Below, piece by piece: positions 20,885 to 31,546 of a stretch of DNA of 31,546 nucleotides. This DNA comes from Perkinsus olseni (lineage: Eukaryota; Perkinsozoa; Perkinsida). The notes under the pieces were generated by a model. It ran no database searches, had not been told where the DNA came from, and worked only from the letters and a program-made list of their open reading frames with translations. The first letter of the stretch is position 1; every line of letters begins with the position of its first letter. Position numbers and translations under genes: made by a program. The stretch is from the NCBI GenBank assembly GCA_013115125.1, contig JABANN010000413.1, forward strand, positions 1 to 31,546, in the 5' to 3' direction.

Positions 20885-22381
20885 GTATCGTCCCCTTCTC
20901 CTAATAAAAGTCCACTCCTAAGTGTGCTGACGTTTAACAGCATGAAGTCTACGTATGTCCAGTTACCGTTGTTGTTGTCGTTTTCTACCACCGTTATTGT
21001 TGCTGCTGCTGGCTATTGTATAGGTCCGTTGTTGAGTCACGCGTTGCCGCCGCTTTGGTTCAAACTTTTATAAGACGTCTGAGACGTCACGTCTCTATTA
21101 ACCCATTGTTGTTGTTGTTGACCGCTGATCGGCGGCCTGGCCTGCGTCGGACACACTGCTTGGCGAGTCGTGGTGATGGTTTTATTACACTGTTTATATC
21201 CTTTTTCAATCTCTTTACATTTTAGGATCAGCTTCTCATCTACATTGTGTGCTTTTCCTTAGTGAATTACAACGCCTAAAATCGATTATGATTTTTGGCG
21301 GTTGTTTTTTCGGACACTGATTCTATCTCTGCTTACCACGGGTTGAGTTTCATTCACATCATCACAACACTGTCAAAAATACACCGAAATGATAACTAGC
21401 GTTGCGTTCTCGGAGTTGGTCTCGCAACACTAAATCACTTAGCCCAGAAGAAGTGGTTGGAAGTAATGCATCAGGGCGTACTTCGGCAAGAGTCTAACTA
21501 AGCCGGAACCGGCGTTGGACTAAACGTTACCATTCGACGCTCTCGCTGTGTGGCTCGAAAGTTCGCTGGAGACACATAAACTTACCTGTTCTACATAACG
21601 CGGGTGAAGCGTAGCTGCGTGAACTCTCGGAAAGTAAATTAGATCACATTAGTTGTGGCTGGGCTTTGGCGATATATTTTAGAATCTACAGTCCGAACCA
21701 AAATCCTATCCAACTGTTGCGATGAACAGTTCGTTCCAATGAGACAACCTACAACGTTTTCGAACTTCAGTCAAAGTATGTAAATGAATCTTCCAGGCCT
21801 CTTCGCTTCTCCTGCTGGCTCTCCTATGAACTGGCTGAATAATTGACGAGGCAAATGAAGTGGCAACACTTTAACGCAACGATAAAATATCCCGCTAGAA
21901 AAAGTTCTCTGAGTAGCGAGATGATAATAATGATGGTGAATGTTACCACGTAGTATCGATTCATTCTACATAGTGGATACCAGCAACAGTACAAGCATCA
22001 GGGTCGGCGGCGACCACGACGACGACGACGACGAAGAGATAAGGGTGAAGGCAGTCTAATAAGAATTATAACAGCAGCAGCAGCAGCAGCAGCAGCCCGC
22101 TCAGTCAATTATTGCCACTCGCGGGACATCGACGACAAGTACTAGAATCTCACTCTGTTAAATCAGGCACTGGTAGTAGCCTCCCAATCACGCTGCTGGG
22201 AGCAGCCAAACTACGAACGATCCTTGTCGTTGTCGTTGTCGTTGGCGTGGTGTTGACTTGTTGCTATTGTTGAATTCAGTGATAGTAGCCCGGAGGAGTG
22301 AGGGGACCTGAGCGTTTCTCACGCTCGAACTGCTCCCTTTGAAATAGTAAATTCTTCATTATTTTACAATCGAGGTGCTCC
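20885..22381. other. Intergenic, convergent gene ends
   Basis: This stretch separates the 3' ends of the transporter (+) and the kinase (-). It holds simple repeats rich in GTT near 20968-21000, an array at 22016-22246 (annotated separately), and no open frame with a recognisable domain. Confidence 0.6.
22016..22246. repeat. Trinucleotide and hexanucleotide microsatellites
   Basis: A run of GAC triplets lies at about 22018-22033, a run of about eight CAG triplets at 22072-22095, and a short GTTGTC array at about 22226-22245. All are in noncoding DNA. Confidence 0.9.
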
Positions 22382-24263
22382 TCATCGGAAGGATAATTTG
22401 ACCGTAACTGAAAGGAAACCACACTCACCCATCGTACTCAACGGAATCGTACTCGACTGGTCATGAAAAACCCAGTCATCGTCTATCGTCAACGCGGCTG
22501 GACCGCAGCGAATATTTCCGGTACGAACTCTCTCAAAAAAGTACTCGTAGAATGCACGGAAAATGCTTCACGAAAATAATAACAAAAATTCACATGCTTA
22601 TAGTCCGCGATTTTCCCATCATTATAAGGACGACTACTTACCCGAACAGAAGCCATCAATCCCCGCAATTCCTCATATTTGGGCTGCTCATCGAACTTGA
22701 GACCTCGTACTCGCTTCAAGTACTCCGCGAACTCATCGGGCAAGCCTTGACACAGACTGTCGACTCGATGGCTCAGCTTGGACTTGGTAATCTTAGAGTA
22801 CTTCTCCTGCTTAGTACGGGCTTGTAATCCCTAAAGGGAGCACACTATGAAAAAGAGGAAGCCCACTGTGCAGAAAAAGACAGCGCACTGTGAAGAAGGG
22901 AGCCCAGTGTAAATAAGGAGATGAAGGGAGCGCATATTTTATCATCATATTAGGTCTTATCTCTTCATCTTATATATAATACACTAATTTGCATAATTAA
23001 AAATATACGATTTTGTATTATTACCTGCCAGGGCAGACCACCCTTGATGAAGTAGAGTAGCACGTAGCCGAGGGCCTCAAGATCGTCTCGTCGAGATTGT
23101 TCGATGCCCAAGTGGGTGTTGATAGAAGCGTATCGGGCCGTGCCTGCAGCTAGACGTGAAGTGAAAACTCTTCCATTGCAACTTACCGGTGAGGTTTTTG
23201 TTCTCCTTGTAGCGGATATGATGACCTCCCATTCCCGAAGACGTCGCCTCCCAGAAGCGCTTGGCGAGGCCAAAATCGATGAGATACACAATGCCTGCGT
23301 TGTCGCCGCTGCCCATCATAAAGTTGTCAGGTTTGATGTCCCGATGGATGAAGGAACGACTGTGGCAGTATTCAATCCGAGCTATCATCTGCTCTCCCAA
23401 GAGACTACACGTCTTCACTGACAAACGCTTATTGCAGTACCTAGGAGAAGGCGATGAGCTGTCCGCGAACGATAAGGACGGGGCATTGTACAGATTAATA
23501 ACCTTCCGATTAGTATGTAAAACTATGATATAATAAGTAGTATGATATAAACCATAGTAATAGCGCGTGGCCTGCAATTCCGTCTATAATCATTTACGGG
23601 GTCTACTTTTGAAAATTCTACAAAAATCGATTGGCAAACTAGTCTACCCAATGCCATCACCATCTTTCTGAATGCTACATTGAGTATAGCACTCGCCAAT
23701 CCCGTTGTACTCCTACGAGATCATCGAGAAAGTTCTACACTGCGAATTAATACGGAATTACGACGAGATCAGTGAGAGGCGCAACCTTCTCTGCCAAGCT
23801 ACTACGTGAAAAGATCCTCCAAGCTTGGCCCTAGTCGTTCCATAACGAGGATGTTGTAGCCTCCTTCGACGCCGAACCAGAACCTACCAAAGACAACTGC
23901 ACCGAGGGACGTCGAGAAAGGACGCCGTACGCGCTGGGGATGCCTGGTTGATGCTCGTCGGAGAGTAACCGATAGAGCTTCGCTTCGTACAAAAGTTGGG
24001 GATGTTTACAATCAACCGGCTCAAGCTTGGCGGCAAGCTGTTGACCGGTTACTACAGGGAAGAGGAGGATAGGGCGGGAGGGCGATGGCGTTGCTCATGA
24101 TGGACTTACTAGTATCAGTGCAAGCATAGACAGTACCGAAGCTGCCCCCTCCCAGACGTGTGCCCAACCGGTACCTGAAGGGGAGTTTAGGGAGGGTTGG
24201 GCTGTGGTGATGGTAGTAGTACCTGTTTTGGCCGACGAGGAGAGGGATGTCATGAGGTGGCAT
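22382..24263 (-). CDS. Casein kinase 1 family protein kinase
   Basis: Eight exons: 24223-24263, 24110-24174, 23931-24051, 23806-23883, 23187-23440, 23025-23143, 22642-22830 and 22382-22543, 342 residues. Motifs run in CK1 order: [18 protein letters not shown] (glycine loop), [20 protein letters not shown] (VAIK-equivalent Lys), [21 protein letters not shown] (catalytic loop), [10 protein letters not shown] (DFG), [16 protein letters not shown], and [16 protein letters not shown] with GLPWQ, all diagnostic of CK1 rather than other kinases. The C-terminal tail is short. The last exon may contain a further 45-nt intron (donor A|GTACGATTCC, acceptor TTTCAG near 22405) that keeps the frame and the same stop. 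CK1 enzymes phosphorylate primed Ser/Thr sites in circadian, trafficking and division pathways. The start at 24263 begins 385 bp from the divergent FRA10AC1 gene. Confidence 0.93.
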
Positions 24264-24648
24264 CAATCACTAGGAAGTAAATACAACTGAGAATGTGGTT
24301 CACTGCTTGAGCTCTTTTGTATCTTCCCCGGGTCGACCTAAGATACGCTATGGAATTTGTCAAGTGATGAAACGCAGCCCGTAATGGTAATTTAGTATCA
24401 TAGCGTAACATAGGAGCTTGTTGCGTCGCAAAGAAGGCAGCGATAGCGTCACAGCGTCACAGCGCACCGTCACTAACCGTTATGGTTTTTCACTTCTCAA
24501 AGTTGCGATTCTTGGCGCACTTCGCTCCGCCACAATTTTGAAAAATTATGTTGTGTTGGCATATGTTGGCATTTCTCGACGTTGACCTTGTAAGATACGT
24601 ATCAGGTCAAGTGTCTACATCTCCGGAAACAACGCGCAGCTTCTTGCC
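24264..24648. promoter_or_regulatory. Putative bidirectional promoter region
   Basis: These 385 bp separate the start codons of the kinase (-) and the FRA10AC1 homologue (+). They contain a 9-bp inverted repeat TACGCTATG (24344) / CATAGCGTA (24399), a short tandem AGCGTCAC repeat near 24443-24460, and a direct repeat GTTGGCAT near 24556-24574. Shared regulation is inferred only from the arrangement. Confidence 0.4.
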
Positions 24649-26647
24649 ATGTCATCCTACCATCACCGCGCTGTGCCCTACGGCAGACGCAGGGGCGACG
24701 ACGAAGGGAGGCAGCACATCAACAGCAGCAGCGTTCGAGATAGATACACGGCAACAGACCGACTGAGGTGAGCTACCGGTCCCTATTCTATTGCCCTATC
24801 GTGGTATACCACAATTCTCCCTATCCATGTGGGTGCTGGGCTATCGATCATAACCCGACGTCCCCTAATAACTATCGATAAGTCGTATTAATTTCATCGT
24901 CATCGTCCCGGCGGACTGTATTGTATCATCATCACCCTGTAGGTTCCAAGACGTTCAACGAGACTACGGCCGGTTAGTCACCCGAGACGAAATACGAGGG
25001 ATGACCGTCCATCAACGGTAAAGTCAGTACAGTAGAGGCATCTCAGAGCAATTTCTCAGGCATGAAGTAATGATGAGCATAGCGTTGTCAGCCAGTCGTC
25101 ATCATCATCAGAGCCGATCGGAAGGCAGTGTACGCAGAAGGGCGCGGTTTTGGGTCGTTCGGTGAATTCACGCCCGCGATTGTATACTAAGGAAACACTG
25201 TGGACCTCGGGTTGTCTTCGTTGGGTCGTCACCGCTAGGGGTGTCCCCAATTGACGGTTGAGGTTAGTGATAAAGTAATAATAGCAACCATAGGTTTACG
25301 TAAGAGACATTGAAAGGTCGCTCTACGAGAAGTCGCCATTCTAATCACCATTCGCTCCTCTTTGATGTGATTTCTTATGGCCTCTCGACTCGCTCCTGTT
25401 GCTGTGTCATCAGCATCGACCCCTCAGTGACTACGCCGCGCTGAAGTCCAAACACAAGTTCGTCCGAGAAGCCGAGGACGACGAGGAGGACTCCTGGGCC
25501 AACAGGCTCGCTAAAGCGTAGTCATGATTACCAGCTTCGCTCCGCTAAGATTAGTTTCTTCCAGGTATTACGACAAGTTGTATCATGAATACGTGATATG
25601 CGACCTCAAGGGGTACCGGAAGGACCGAATAGGATTCCGATGGCAAACCCAACAGGAGATGCTCCAAGGGAAGGGCCAGATGAGGTGATGATCTTGGTGG
25701 TGGCGGGGTTCCTCCGTATGACTCGAAGACGTCTTCGTTTTGCTCATTTTTGGACTATGCTAAAGTAAACTCGAGATCAGCGAAATTCATTGATCCAACA
25801 TCGCATAAATCGACAACTTCATATCAATTCGCTGAGAGAACTGATATGAAGTTCGATTTTGGGGTACTGACAGTCCCGCCAGATTTCTCGTCTTCCTAGC
25901 ATTGCCAGGTCGATCCGCCGCCCGATGGTTGTTGTTATCAGGTGCGCTAATATGCGTTGTAATTCCACCCAACATCTGCGCACTTTCGAAGTTGACTTCT
26001 CCTATAAGGAACATGGTGAGCATAAACGAGAGCTCGTTAAGGTAGTAAGGCCCTGGAATTGATGCCGCTCGAAAAAGCAACCGGGCGGCACAGACGGGTT
26101 CTTCCTTCGAACATCACGCGAACGCTCATCAGGTGCGACTGTGCTACTCGTGTAGTATCAAATTGAATTGGAAGTGGATTCGACGGGCTAAGCGGAAGGG
26201 CAAGGAGTTCCGTATCAAGAAGGATGAAGAGGACGGCGGCGAGGACGGAGCAGCCGAGGCCGGGACTGATGTTGTTGATCTATCTAAGGAAGGTGATATG
26301 GGTATCTACGCGTGCGTATCACGAGTCGTATGCGCCTGTCGCGTAAAAGCGACAGGCGCAAGGATTGAACCGGGGATCTTTGGATGAGGAAATGGATCGA
26401 TGTGCTTGGGCCTTAGATACTCGGATCAAAGAGGAGCCGACTGAGGGCAGTGAGAGTGCTGATGATGTTGATGAGAACGACAAGGAAGCCCTGAAGGTAA
26501 AAGTCGCACAGGTTCGATCCCGGGGAGAGGAGTTTTCAGGTACTCGAGGAGCGCATGTGGCGGAGCGACGCGGAAGGAGCTGTCACGAGCGGCGAAGAAA
26601 AACGTGCGAATGAATTTGAAGATTATTTCAATGATCTTTTCCAGTGA
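24649..26647 (+). CDS. FRA10AC1 homologue (nuclear protein)
   Basis: Exons: 24649-24767, 24943-25017, 25428-25517, 25565-25684, 25942-26041, 26133-26292 (or to 26301), 26363-26496 and 26540-26647, about 300 residues. The core matches the conserved FRA10AC1 domain: DYAALKSKHKFV, WANRLAKAYYDKLYHEYVI, YRKDRIGFRW, GKGQMRCANMRC, EVDFSYKEHGEHKRELVK and LCYSCSIKLN. The pairs CANMRC and CYSC suggest a four-Cys zinc site. The C terminus NEFEDYFNDLFQ matches the conserved acidic-aromatic end of the family. The linker before it is rich in Lys, Glu and Asp. The protein is nuclear in animals and has been linked to the spliceosome. The sixth intron's donor is ambiguous; both choices keep the frame. Confidence 0.9.
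26331..26360. repeat. 12-bp-stem hairpin abutting a 3' splice site
   Basis: The arms TGCGCCTGTCGC and GCGACAGGCGCA pair perfectly around the loop GTAAAA. The hairpin lies inside the sixth intron of the FRA10AC1 homologue and its last base overlaps the inferred acceptor AAG at 26360-26362. Confidence 0.85.
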
Positions 26648-26840
26648 ATCGTAAGTGCTTCGAGTGGAGGGCGAGGGCCAAAATCCGAGAGCAGTCAGGA
26701 AAAGACGACAGGAATTGAAACCTTGTTTTCCGAGTACGTCCGCGAAGTCTGCACTTCCCGCTCGGGTTTCGGGAATTACCAATTAGAGGGAATGTAAGAT
26801 GCAACCAAAGTCGGATTGGTCGGTTGAAACAGAGAAAGAT

Positions 26841-28991
26841 TCATGGTGACCAAATATCGGCGACGGTGAGGCCAGCAGGGAGAGGGTCTGATGGATCCAC
26901 AACGAGAGTGTTGTAACCAGTAATCCAGGCTTGTCCGGTGATGGTGGTGATGATGGCTGGGAAGGGCCCCACCTGAAATGAGGAATTATGAAGATTGCTG
27001 TTCGTGATTTTTGGAAACTGCGCGGATTGGGAGAAACTGGTGAGTGATAACCACTTCCGACGATATTAGATCTTGATCGACCCCCCGTTCCGTAAAGTGA
27101 TTCTGAAAATCAGAATCGGTTCTGGGATTGGTTTTTACGCGTAAACTGCGGTTCCAGAACCCATTCTGAGTCTCAAACTTGGTTTAGTGGACACCATCAG
27201 AGAGTTAACGAATTCGCTCCGTTCGTGATGCAAAGAGAACGAGCGGAGGGGCCGAAGAGTTGCAGCAATAGGGGCCTCGACCAAGTAGGCCATCGATAGA
27301 AATCTTAGAGTATCTTAGGTCGACTCTGTCCAAAGATGGATTCGTGTGGGCGTGATAGTACTGTGGTGCTGTCTAGGATGAGGCCTTCAAAAGTCGTCCC
27401 CAAGATGCCACTATGAACGTACTTCTCTCCGATATGTAATCGACCTCTGAAGGGTCGAAGATGCTAATAAATCAGCAGGTCTCCACTCACCTAGCCTGTT
27501 CAAGTGCCATAACAGCACTGGTGCCGGTGCCGCAAGGACTGCGGTCCAACATGCCAGTCCAAGTGCCCGGATTGTCCCAACTGAAGTCTCCATTCGGCAT
27601 TACCACCGTCGCCTTGTCTCGAGTGCTCGAGCGAAGCACTATGATAGAGATCGAGTTAATCTCGGGGTTTTCTGGGTGGACTACAGGTAACTGAAAAACG
27701 TTCCAGCTGTCAGTGGACGGTGAGTGCCATAACCTTCTGACGAGCGGCTTGCTTGACGCATTCCCCGAAAGTGCACAGTTTCTTCCCGTTCTCCGGTTCG
27801 ATGGGAATATCGTGTTTGGCGTCAACATCGTCCACTACTGCATACCACATTCCGCTGTAAACCACCGATACGAGGACGGGTCCTATGCTCGGGACCTGAC
27901 CGGCGATGAGTGATGGTTGTCGCTCGTTTGGCTGCCGGTAAATAGCTTGGTGAGAGATTTAATGCTACAACGCCTTGTTGGGTTAATGCCTTCTCTCTAT
28001 TACAGAGTTCTGAGAATTTCCAGCGTCGAGTAAGTTGATAATGCTTTTGTCGTTAGCGATCACTATCGACACAGTTTTCGTATTCCATTAACTCTTTTCC
28101 TAAAAACCTTCAAAAGATTTCCGCTGAAGAGACTCCCTGTGATCACCTCGACCTCCTCGTTGTCATACACAACAAAAGCAGGGACGTTGGTGAGGGTGAT
28201 CGACTCGGCCTTCCTCTCTGAACAGCGAGCTTCAATTTCAATCAGCCCAGCAGGAGCCTCCAAGGTGAACTTGGTTGTGGGAACCTCCATTGGAACGAGG
28301 CCGGTCTCTAGAAGTACCGTCGCAGTGCCTGGCCGGATGGGATCGTTCGGGGGAGAGCGACCGGGCGGTTAGTACAGATGGTGTTGTGGCCGGACATTGG
28401 TGGATACTCTCCTTGTTCCATTATGATATATCTGAGTATCTTTGGCTAGTGTAACCTCACACGGTCGAGGTCGCACCCGAAGGATGCCTTTTTCGGGTCC
28501 TGCGGCGACACGATGAGGTCGGCGTTTTGGCAAGGGTAACCTCGAGGTTCGCGTAGTAGCAATTGACGCAGATCATCTCTCGTCGACCGGAAGTACTCCA
28601 TTTTTTCGTATACAGATTTCCTGAAAATATTAACAGCTCATCGTCGTGAAAGAATGTGAAACCTCCAAGACTGTCACAACAGTTCCCTTTAAAAACTGTC
28701 CAAAAAAATCAGAAAAAAAACAAAGTTTCTCGGGAAAAAACTGTTGTGTCGCGTGTGCGATATGAAACTGCACAACACTTTCGTAGGAGACTGTTTATAG
28801 TCCGATCGTGAAATTCAGCATCGATCTTCGCATCAATTCCAGCCGGTGCAACGTGAGGTGTACTCTGAGGCAGGGTAAGCAGCCTACTACCCGGGTCCTA
28901 GAGGATCTCTCACGCCAGACAGGACGATCCTGGCCGGCTCCCCACCACAATGAGCGTCCACGCACTCGATGCGACGGAAGGGAAGAGGCAT
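26841..28991 (-). CDS. Proline racemase family enzyme (proline/hydroxyproline epimerase or trans-3-hydroxyproline dehydratase)
   Basis: Nine exons close exactly: 28914-28991, 28779-28864, 28477-28620, 28376-28431, 28147-28328, 27734-27895, 27491-27690, 27362-27446 and 26841-26972, 374 residues, usual for the family. Motifs: VDAHCGGEPARIV near the N terminus, LREPRGYP, IIMEQGEYPPMSGHN (first acid/base motif, Ser in place of the usual Cys), ETGLVP, TLEAPAGL, VVYSGMWYAVVD, LDRSPCGTGTSA (second motif, catalytic Cys present), and ITGQAWITGYNTLVVDP. The family acts on free proline or hydroxyproline without cofactor, using two residues on opposite faces of the substrate. Ser/Cys pairs are known among epimerases of this superfamily, so loss of activity need not follow. 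Six of the eight introns are under 170 nt and five are 43-49 nt. It starts 98 bp after the stop of the aminopeptidase gene on the same strand. Confidence 0.93.
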
Positions 28992-29089
28992 GGTGATGGC
29001 TGGAAGGGCTGTTGACTAAATCACGCAAGAGAGACGGGGAGAAGAGAAACGATGAGGAGATGATAATACAGTGTACGAAGGAACTGCAA

Positions 29090-31448
29090 TCACGCTTCGA
29101 GGAAGGAGGCGTCCACTTCAGTGAAGTGGCGGTAGAAGCCTTGACAAAGTCGGAGCATCGAGTCAATGTCTTCAACCGAGCAGGTTTCCCTGAACATGAG
29201 ATGGGACTTACAGTCGGAAGGTGTCGAAGACGCGGATAGTTGAAGGCAAGGTAAGGATAATTTTGATGATGCAAAGATTTTGCCAGTACTAGTGGCCGAT
29301 AGGATACTCTTAGGGACTGTAACCACACCATTTCCAGCTCAAGATAAATCCGCTGAACTTGAATGCCGTCGTGGTTTCGAAAACTTGACGTGAAAACGAT
29401 GTAGAGCGGCAGAAGAATGAAGCCGGTCATAATCCGTACTTGGCTACTAAATCCTGATGATACTATCCAGATAGTTCAAAGACTGATAGGTGGATATCAT
29501 ATATTATTCACTATGAAAGTAAACAACGGTTTTGCCCATGATACTGAAGGAGGAGGAGGAGATGATGATGATGAAGGGTTACAGGCACAGGGATATGCAG
29601 AGAGTGTTGGAGAGGAGCTCGAGAGACTTCCTCCCTCCCGAGGCGATGAGAGACTCACCTTATGGAGTGCATAGCCCATTGAGTGATACCAAGATCAACA
29701 GTACGGATTCCGAGGTTGGCAGAGAGCATGGGCCCGATAGTAGAGCCACTGCTCGTACCGTTCTTCACAGTAAACTCCTGCAGGGGCACCTGAACAATTG
29801 GCAAATGACGGATTCGTCGGGTCGAATGGGCGTCGCTTACGTTCGATTTTTCGGCAACGACTCGTGTGATAGCGGTTGTAGCTGCGTTGGTAGCATAAAG
29901 TTGGTTAGGGTTGATCTTAATCGCCACGCCCTTTCCGAGGGCCGTCTTGTGTTCAGCCTGGTGACGCTCAGGATAATTCGGGTGAACTGCGTGCTCTCCA
30001 TCCGCCGAGACCAAAATCGACCTGAACCGACTAGAAATGTCGAGGCCAGGAATCGAACCCGGGACCTCCGGACCTCGCCACGAGCTCAGAATAGTCCTGC
30101 TCAGCTGAGAATCCCGCCAGGACTCGCTCGATCCAAGTTTGAACACTCTTCGAGTTGGCCCCGGTAGCACTGCGGGAGCCGACCTCCTCGTGGTTGAAGG
30201 CGACGGCAACAGACAGCTGGGAACCTGAAAAGCCCGTCGTGATTAGTCGAAGCTTTCTCCACACTACTACTCTTAGCGAGCTCATCAGCTTCGGTGGTGA
30301 TCGCGGAGAAGGCCGAGAAGGTTGAGACGAGATTGTCGAGCCTAGCGGAAGCGAGGAACTCTTCGTAGAGGCCGACGAAGCACGCCTTGGTGGCGTCCAT
30401 CATGCAGATGTCGAAGTCGAGGATATCTTCAACTTTGCATCTGATCGTGATGGAAGATGAGATTCCGGCCATGCGCTTCCTCGGTGTAAGTCGAACCGAC
30501 CCGCACGAATACTTCTCCCATGACGAGCCCTTGTCGTCGTTCCAGCCTAGGGCCGAATCTTCCGCAACTTCCCTTTTAAATCTCATTTCTTGTCTCACGG
30601 AAATTCTCACAGGTCTTAGATTATCACGCAATATCGAATCATCACCGGATTACCACAGAATTACGACGGTCGAGAAGAGTACAGCCAAATACAGAACGCA
30701 AATTCCGACGAGTTCGATGCAGAGCCGCCGAGGGCTGCATTATTATTACCCTGACTCATCCGCAAGTAGTTGGAGGAAGACTCGATGGTTCCCTCGGACA
30801 CGTTCCTCAGCAGAAGTGGCGTACTTCTTGGAGCAAAATACTGGGCTGAGGTGCTGCTCGGGATTGAACTGAAAGCAAGCAAGGACGCAGTGTGAGTGTG
30901 GGATAGAACCTGGGTGACTCGAAGCAAGCACCTACCTTGAAAGCCGCCCTCTCCTCGTTACTCTGCAGATGACGACACAAGTTGGGCATGATAGCGACTG
31001 GGCGAGGCACGCGTACCAACTTTTCGCGAATCTTACCCTCGCTGGCAAAGACGACCTTACCGGCCATCCCGAGGCCTCGGTCGAACCACGTGTGCCACAG
31101 CCCCCCACCATAAGGAGTCACACCGAGCTCGAACATTCCCTCGGACTCCTTGGCCGAGTTAGGGCACAATCTCAAGCAGGGGGAGTCAGTGTGGGTACCG
31201 ATGATGACCATACTAGACGTATTGGGATCGAAGTTCTCACCGACGATGAAAGAAAAGATCTCGGAACCGTCACGGATGGTGAAGTACTTGCCGCCCTTCT
31301 TCAAGTGCCACGTCTCGCGCTCACTAAGTCGTTCGAAACCGGCCTTTTTGAGGAGCTTCTCACATTCTAGAACCGAGTGGTAAGGGGAGCCTGTTTTGTC
31401 GACGAAATCTCTGAAAGCGCTGGCGGCAGCGGTAGGGAAGGCGGACAT
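29090..31448 (-). CDS. DNPEP: Aspartyl aminopeptidase (peptidase family M18)
   Basis: Seven exons close exactly: 30936-31448, 30750-30868, 30271-30440, 30074-30224, 29841-30021, 29659-29789 and 29090-29189, 454 residues against about 475 in animals. Metal and catalytic motifs are all present: GTHTDSPCLRLCP (first metal His), LASARLDNL (bridging Asp), FNHEEVGSRSATGA (catalytic Glu region), SADGEHAVHPNY, GSTIGP and AMHSIRETC (last metal His). The enzyme removes N-terminal Asp or Glu from peptides and forms cytosolic dodecamers in other eukaryotes. Introns are 67, 309, 46, 52, 51 and 469 nt. The exon 3/4 donor could be one or two GTA repeats later without frame change. The 51-nt intron has no stop and is a multiple of three, so its retention would add 17 residues. 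Confidence 0.96.
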
Positions 31449-31546
31449 AGCTGGTTGGGAAAGTTATATAACAAAACTACACCCCTCCACAAATTCTTAG
31501 CATATCCGGTTTTTCGACTCGTGCACTGTCACCTGGACGAGTACGG

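Noticed and set aside
30039-30115. Minus-strand tRNA/SINE-like sequence with a B-box and T-arm fold
   Set aside because: It straddles an exon end and a 52-nt intron of the aminopeptidase gene. The upstream part, including the A-box-like word, is conserved coding sequence, and no matching acceptor stem exists.
30387-30872. 161-codon plus-strand frame
   Set aside because: It is antisense to exons 2 and 3 of the aminopeptidase gene, whose coding sense is supported by catalytic motifs.

Overview
This window is nuclear DNA of an intron-rich protist. Genes are split by GT-AG introns that are mostly 36-61 nt long, they lie on both strands, and intergenic gaps can be under 100 bp. The intron style, the gene set (casein kinase 1, a FRA10AC1-type nuclear protein, AAAP amino acid transporter, M18 and S10 peptidases, proline racemase family, Sfi1-like protein, a remnant with cation-channel S6 and EF-hand features) and short secreted Cys-rich proteins fit an alveolate, perhaps a Perkinsus-like parasite. 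That assignment is inference; no rRNA or spliced leader is present to fix it.

Layout. 1-1861: no recognised gene. 1862-4585 (-): most of a serine carboxypeptidase-like (S10) gene with a changed nucleophile motif. 4586-7833: gene-poor, with a 30-bp minisatellite and an 18-bp-arm hairpin. 7834-13447: two copies of a two-gene unit, each a short secreted double-repeat Cys-rich protein (+) facing a small four-helix membrane protein (-). The membrane gene of the first unit is broken. A perfect 28-bp inverted repeat lies between the units. 14494-16414 (-): a basic Trp-rich protein resembling Sfi1 centrin-binding repeats. About 17290-18079 (+): fragments of a voltage-gated cation channel with an EF-hand. 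18661-18733 (-): tRNA-Glu(CTC). 19144-20884 (+): AAAP transporter, six exons. 22382-24263 (-): casein kinase 1. 24649-26647 (+): FRA10AC1 homologue, divergent from the kinase over 385 bp. 26841-28991 (-): proline racemase family enzyme, nine exons. 29090-31448 (-): aspartyl aminopeptidase, seven exons.

Exon models were built by hand, matching splice sites to family motifs. For the kinase, transporter, FRA10AC1, racemase and aminopeptidase genes the reading frame closes exactly from start to stop across all exons. The right half (19-31.5 kb) is ordinary housekeeping sequence. The left and middle (1-18 kb) are accessory, with the duplicated secreted/membrane cassette as the most unusual content. 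No retroviral, LTR, Polinton or CRISPR element was recognised.
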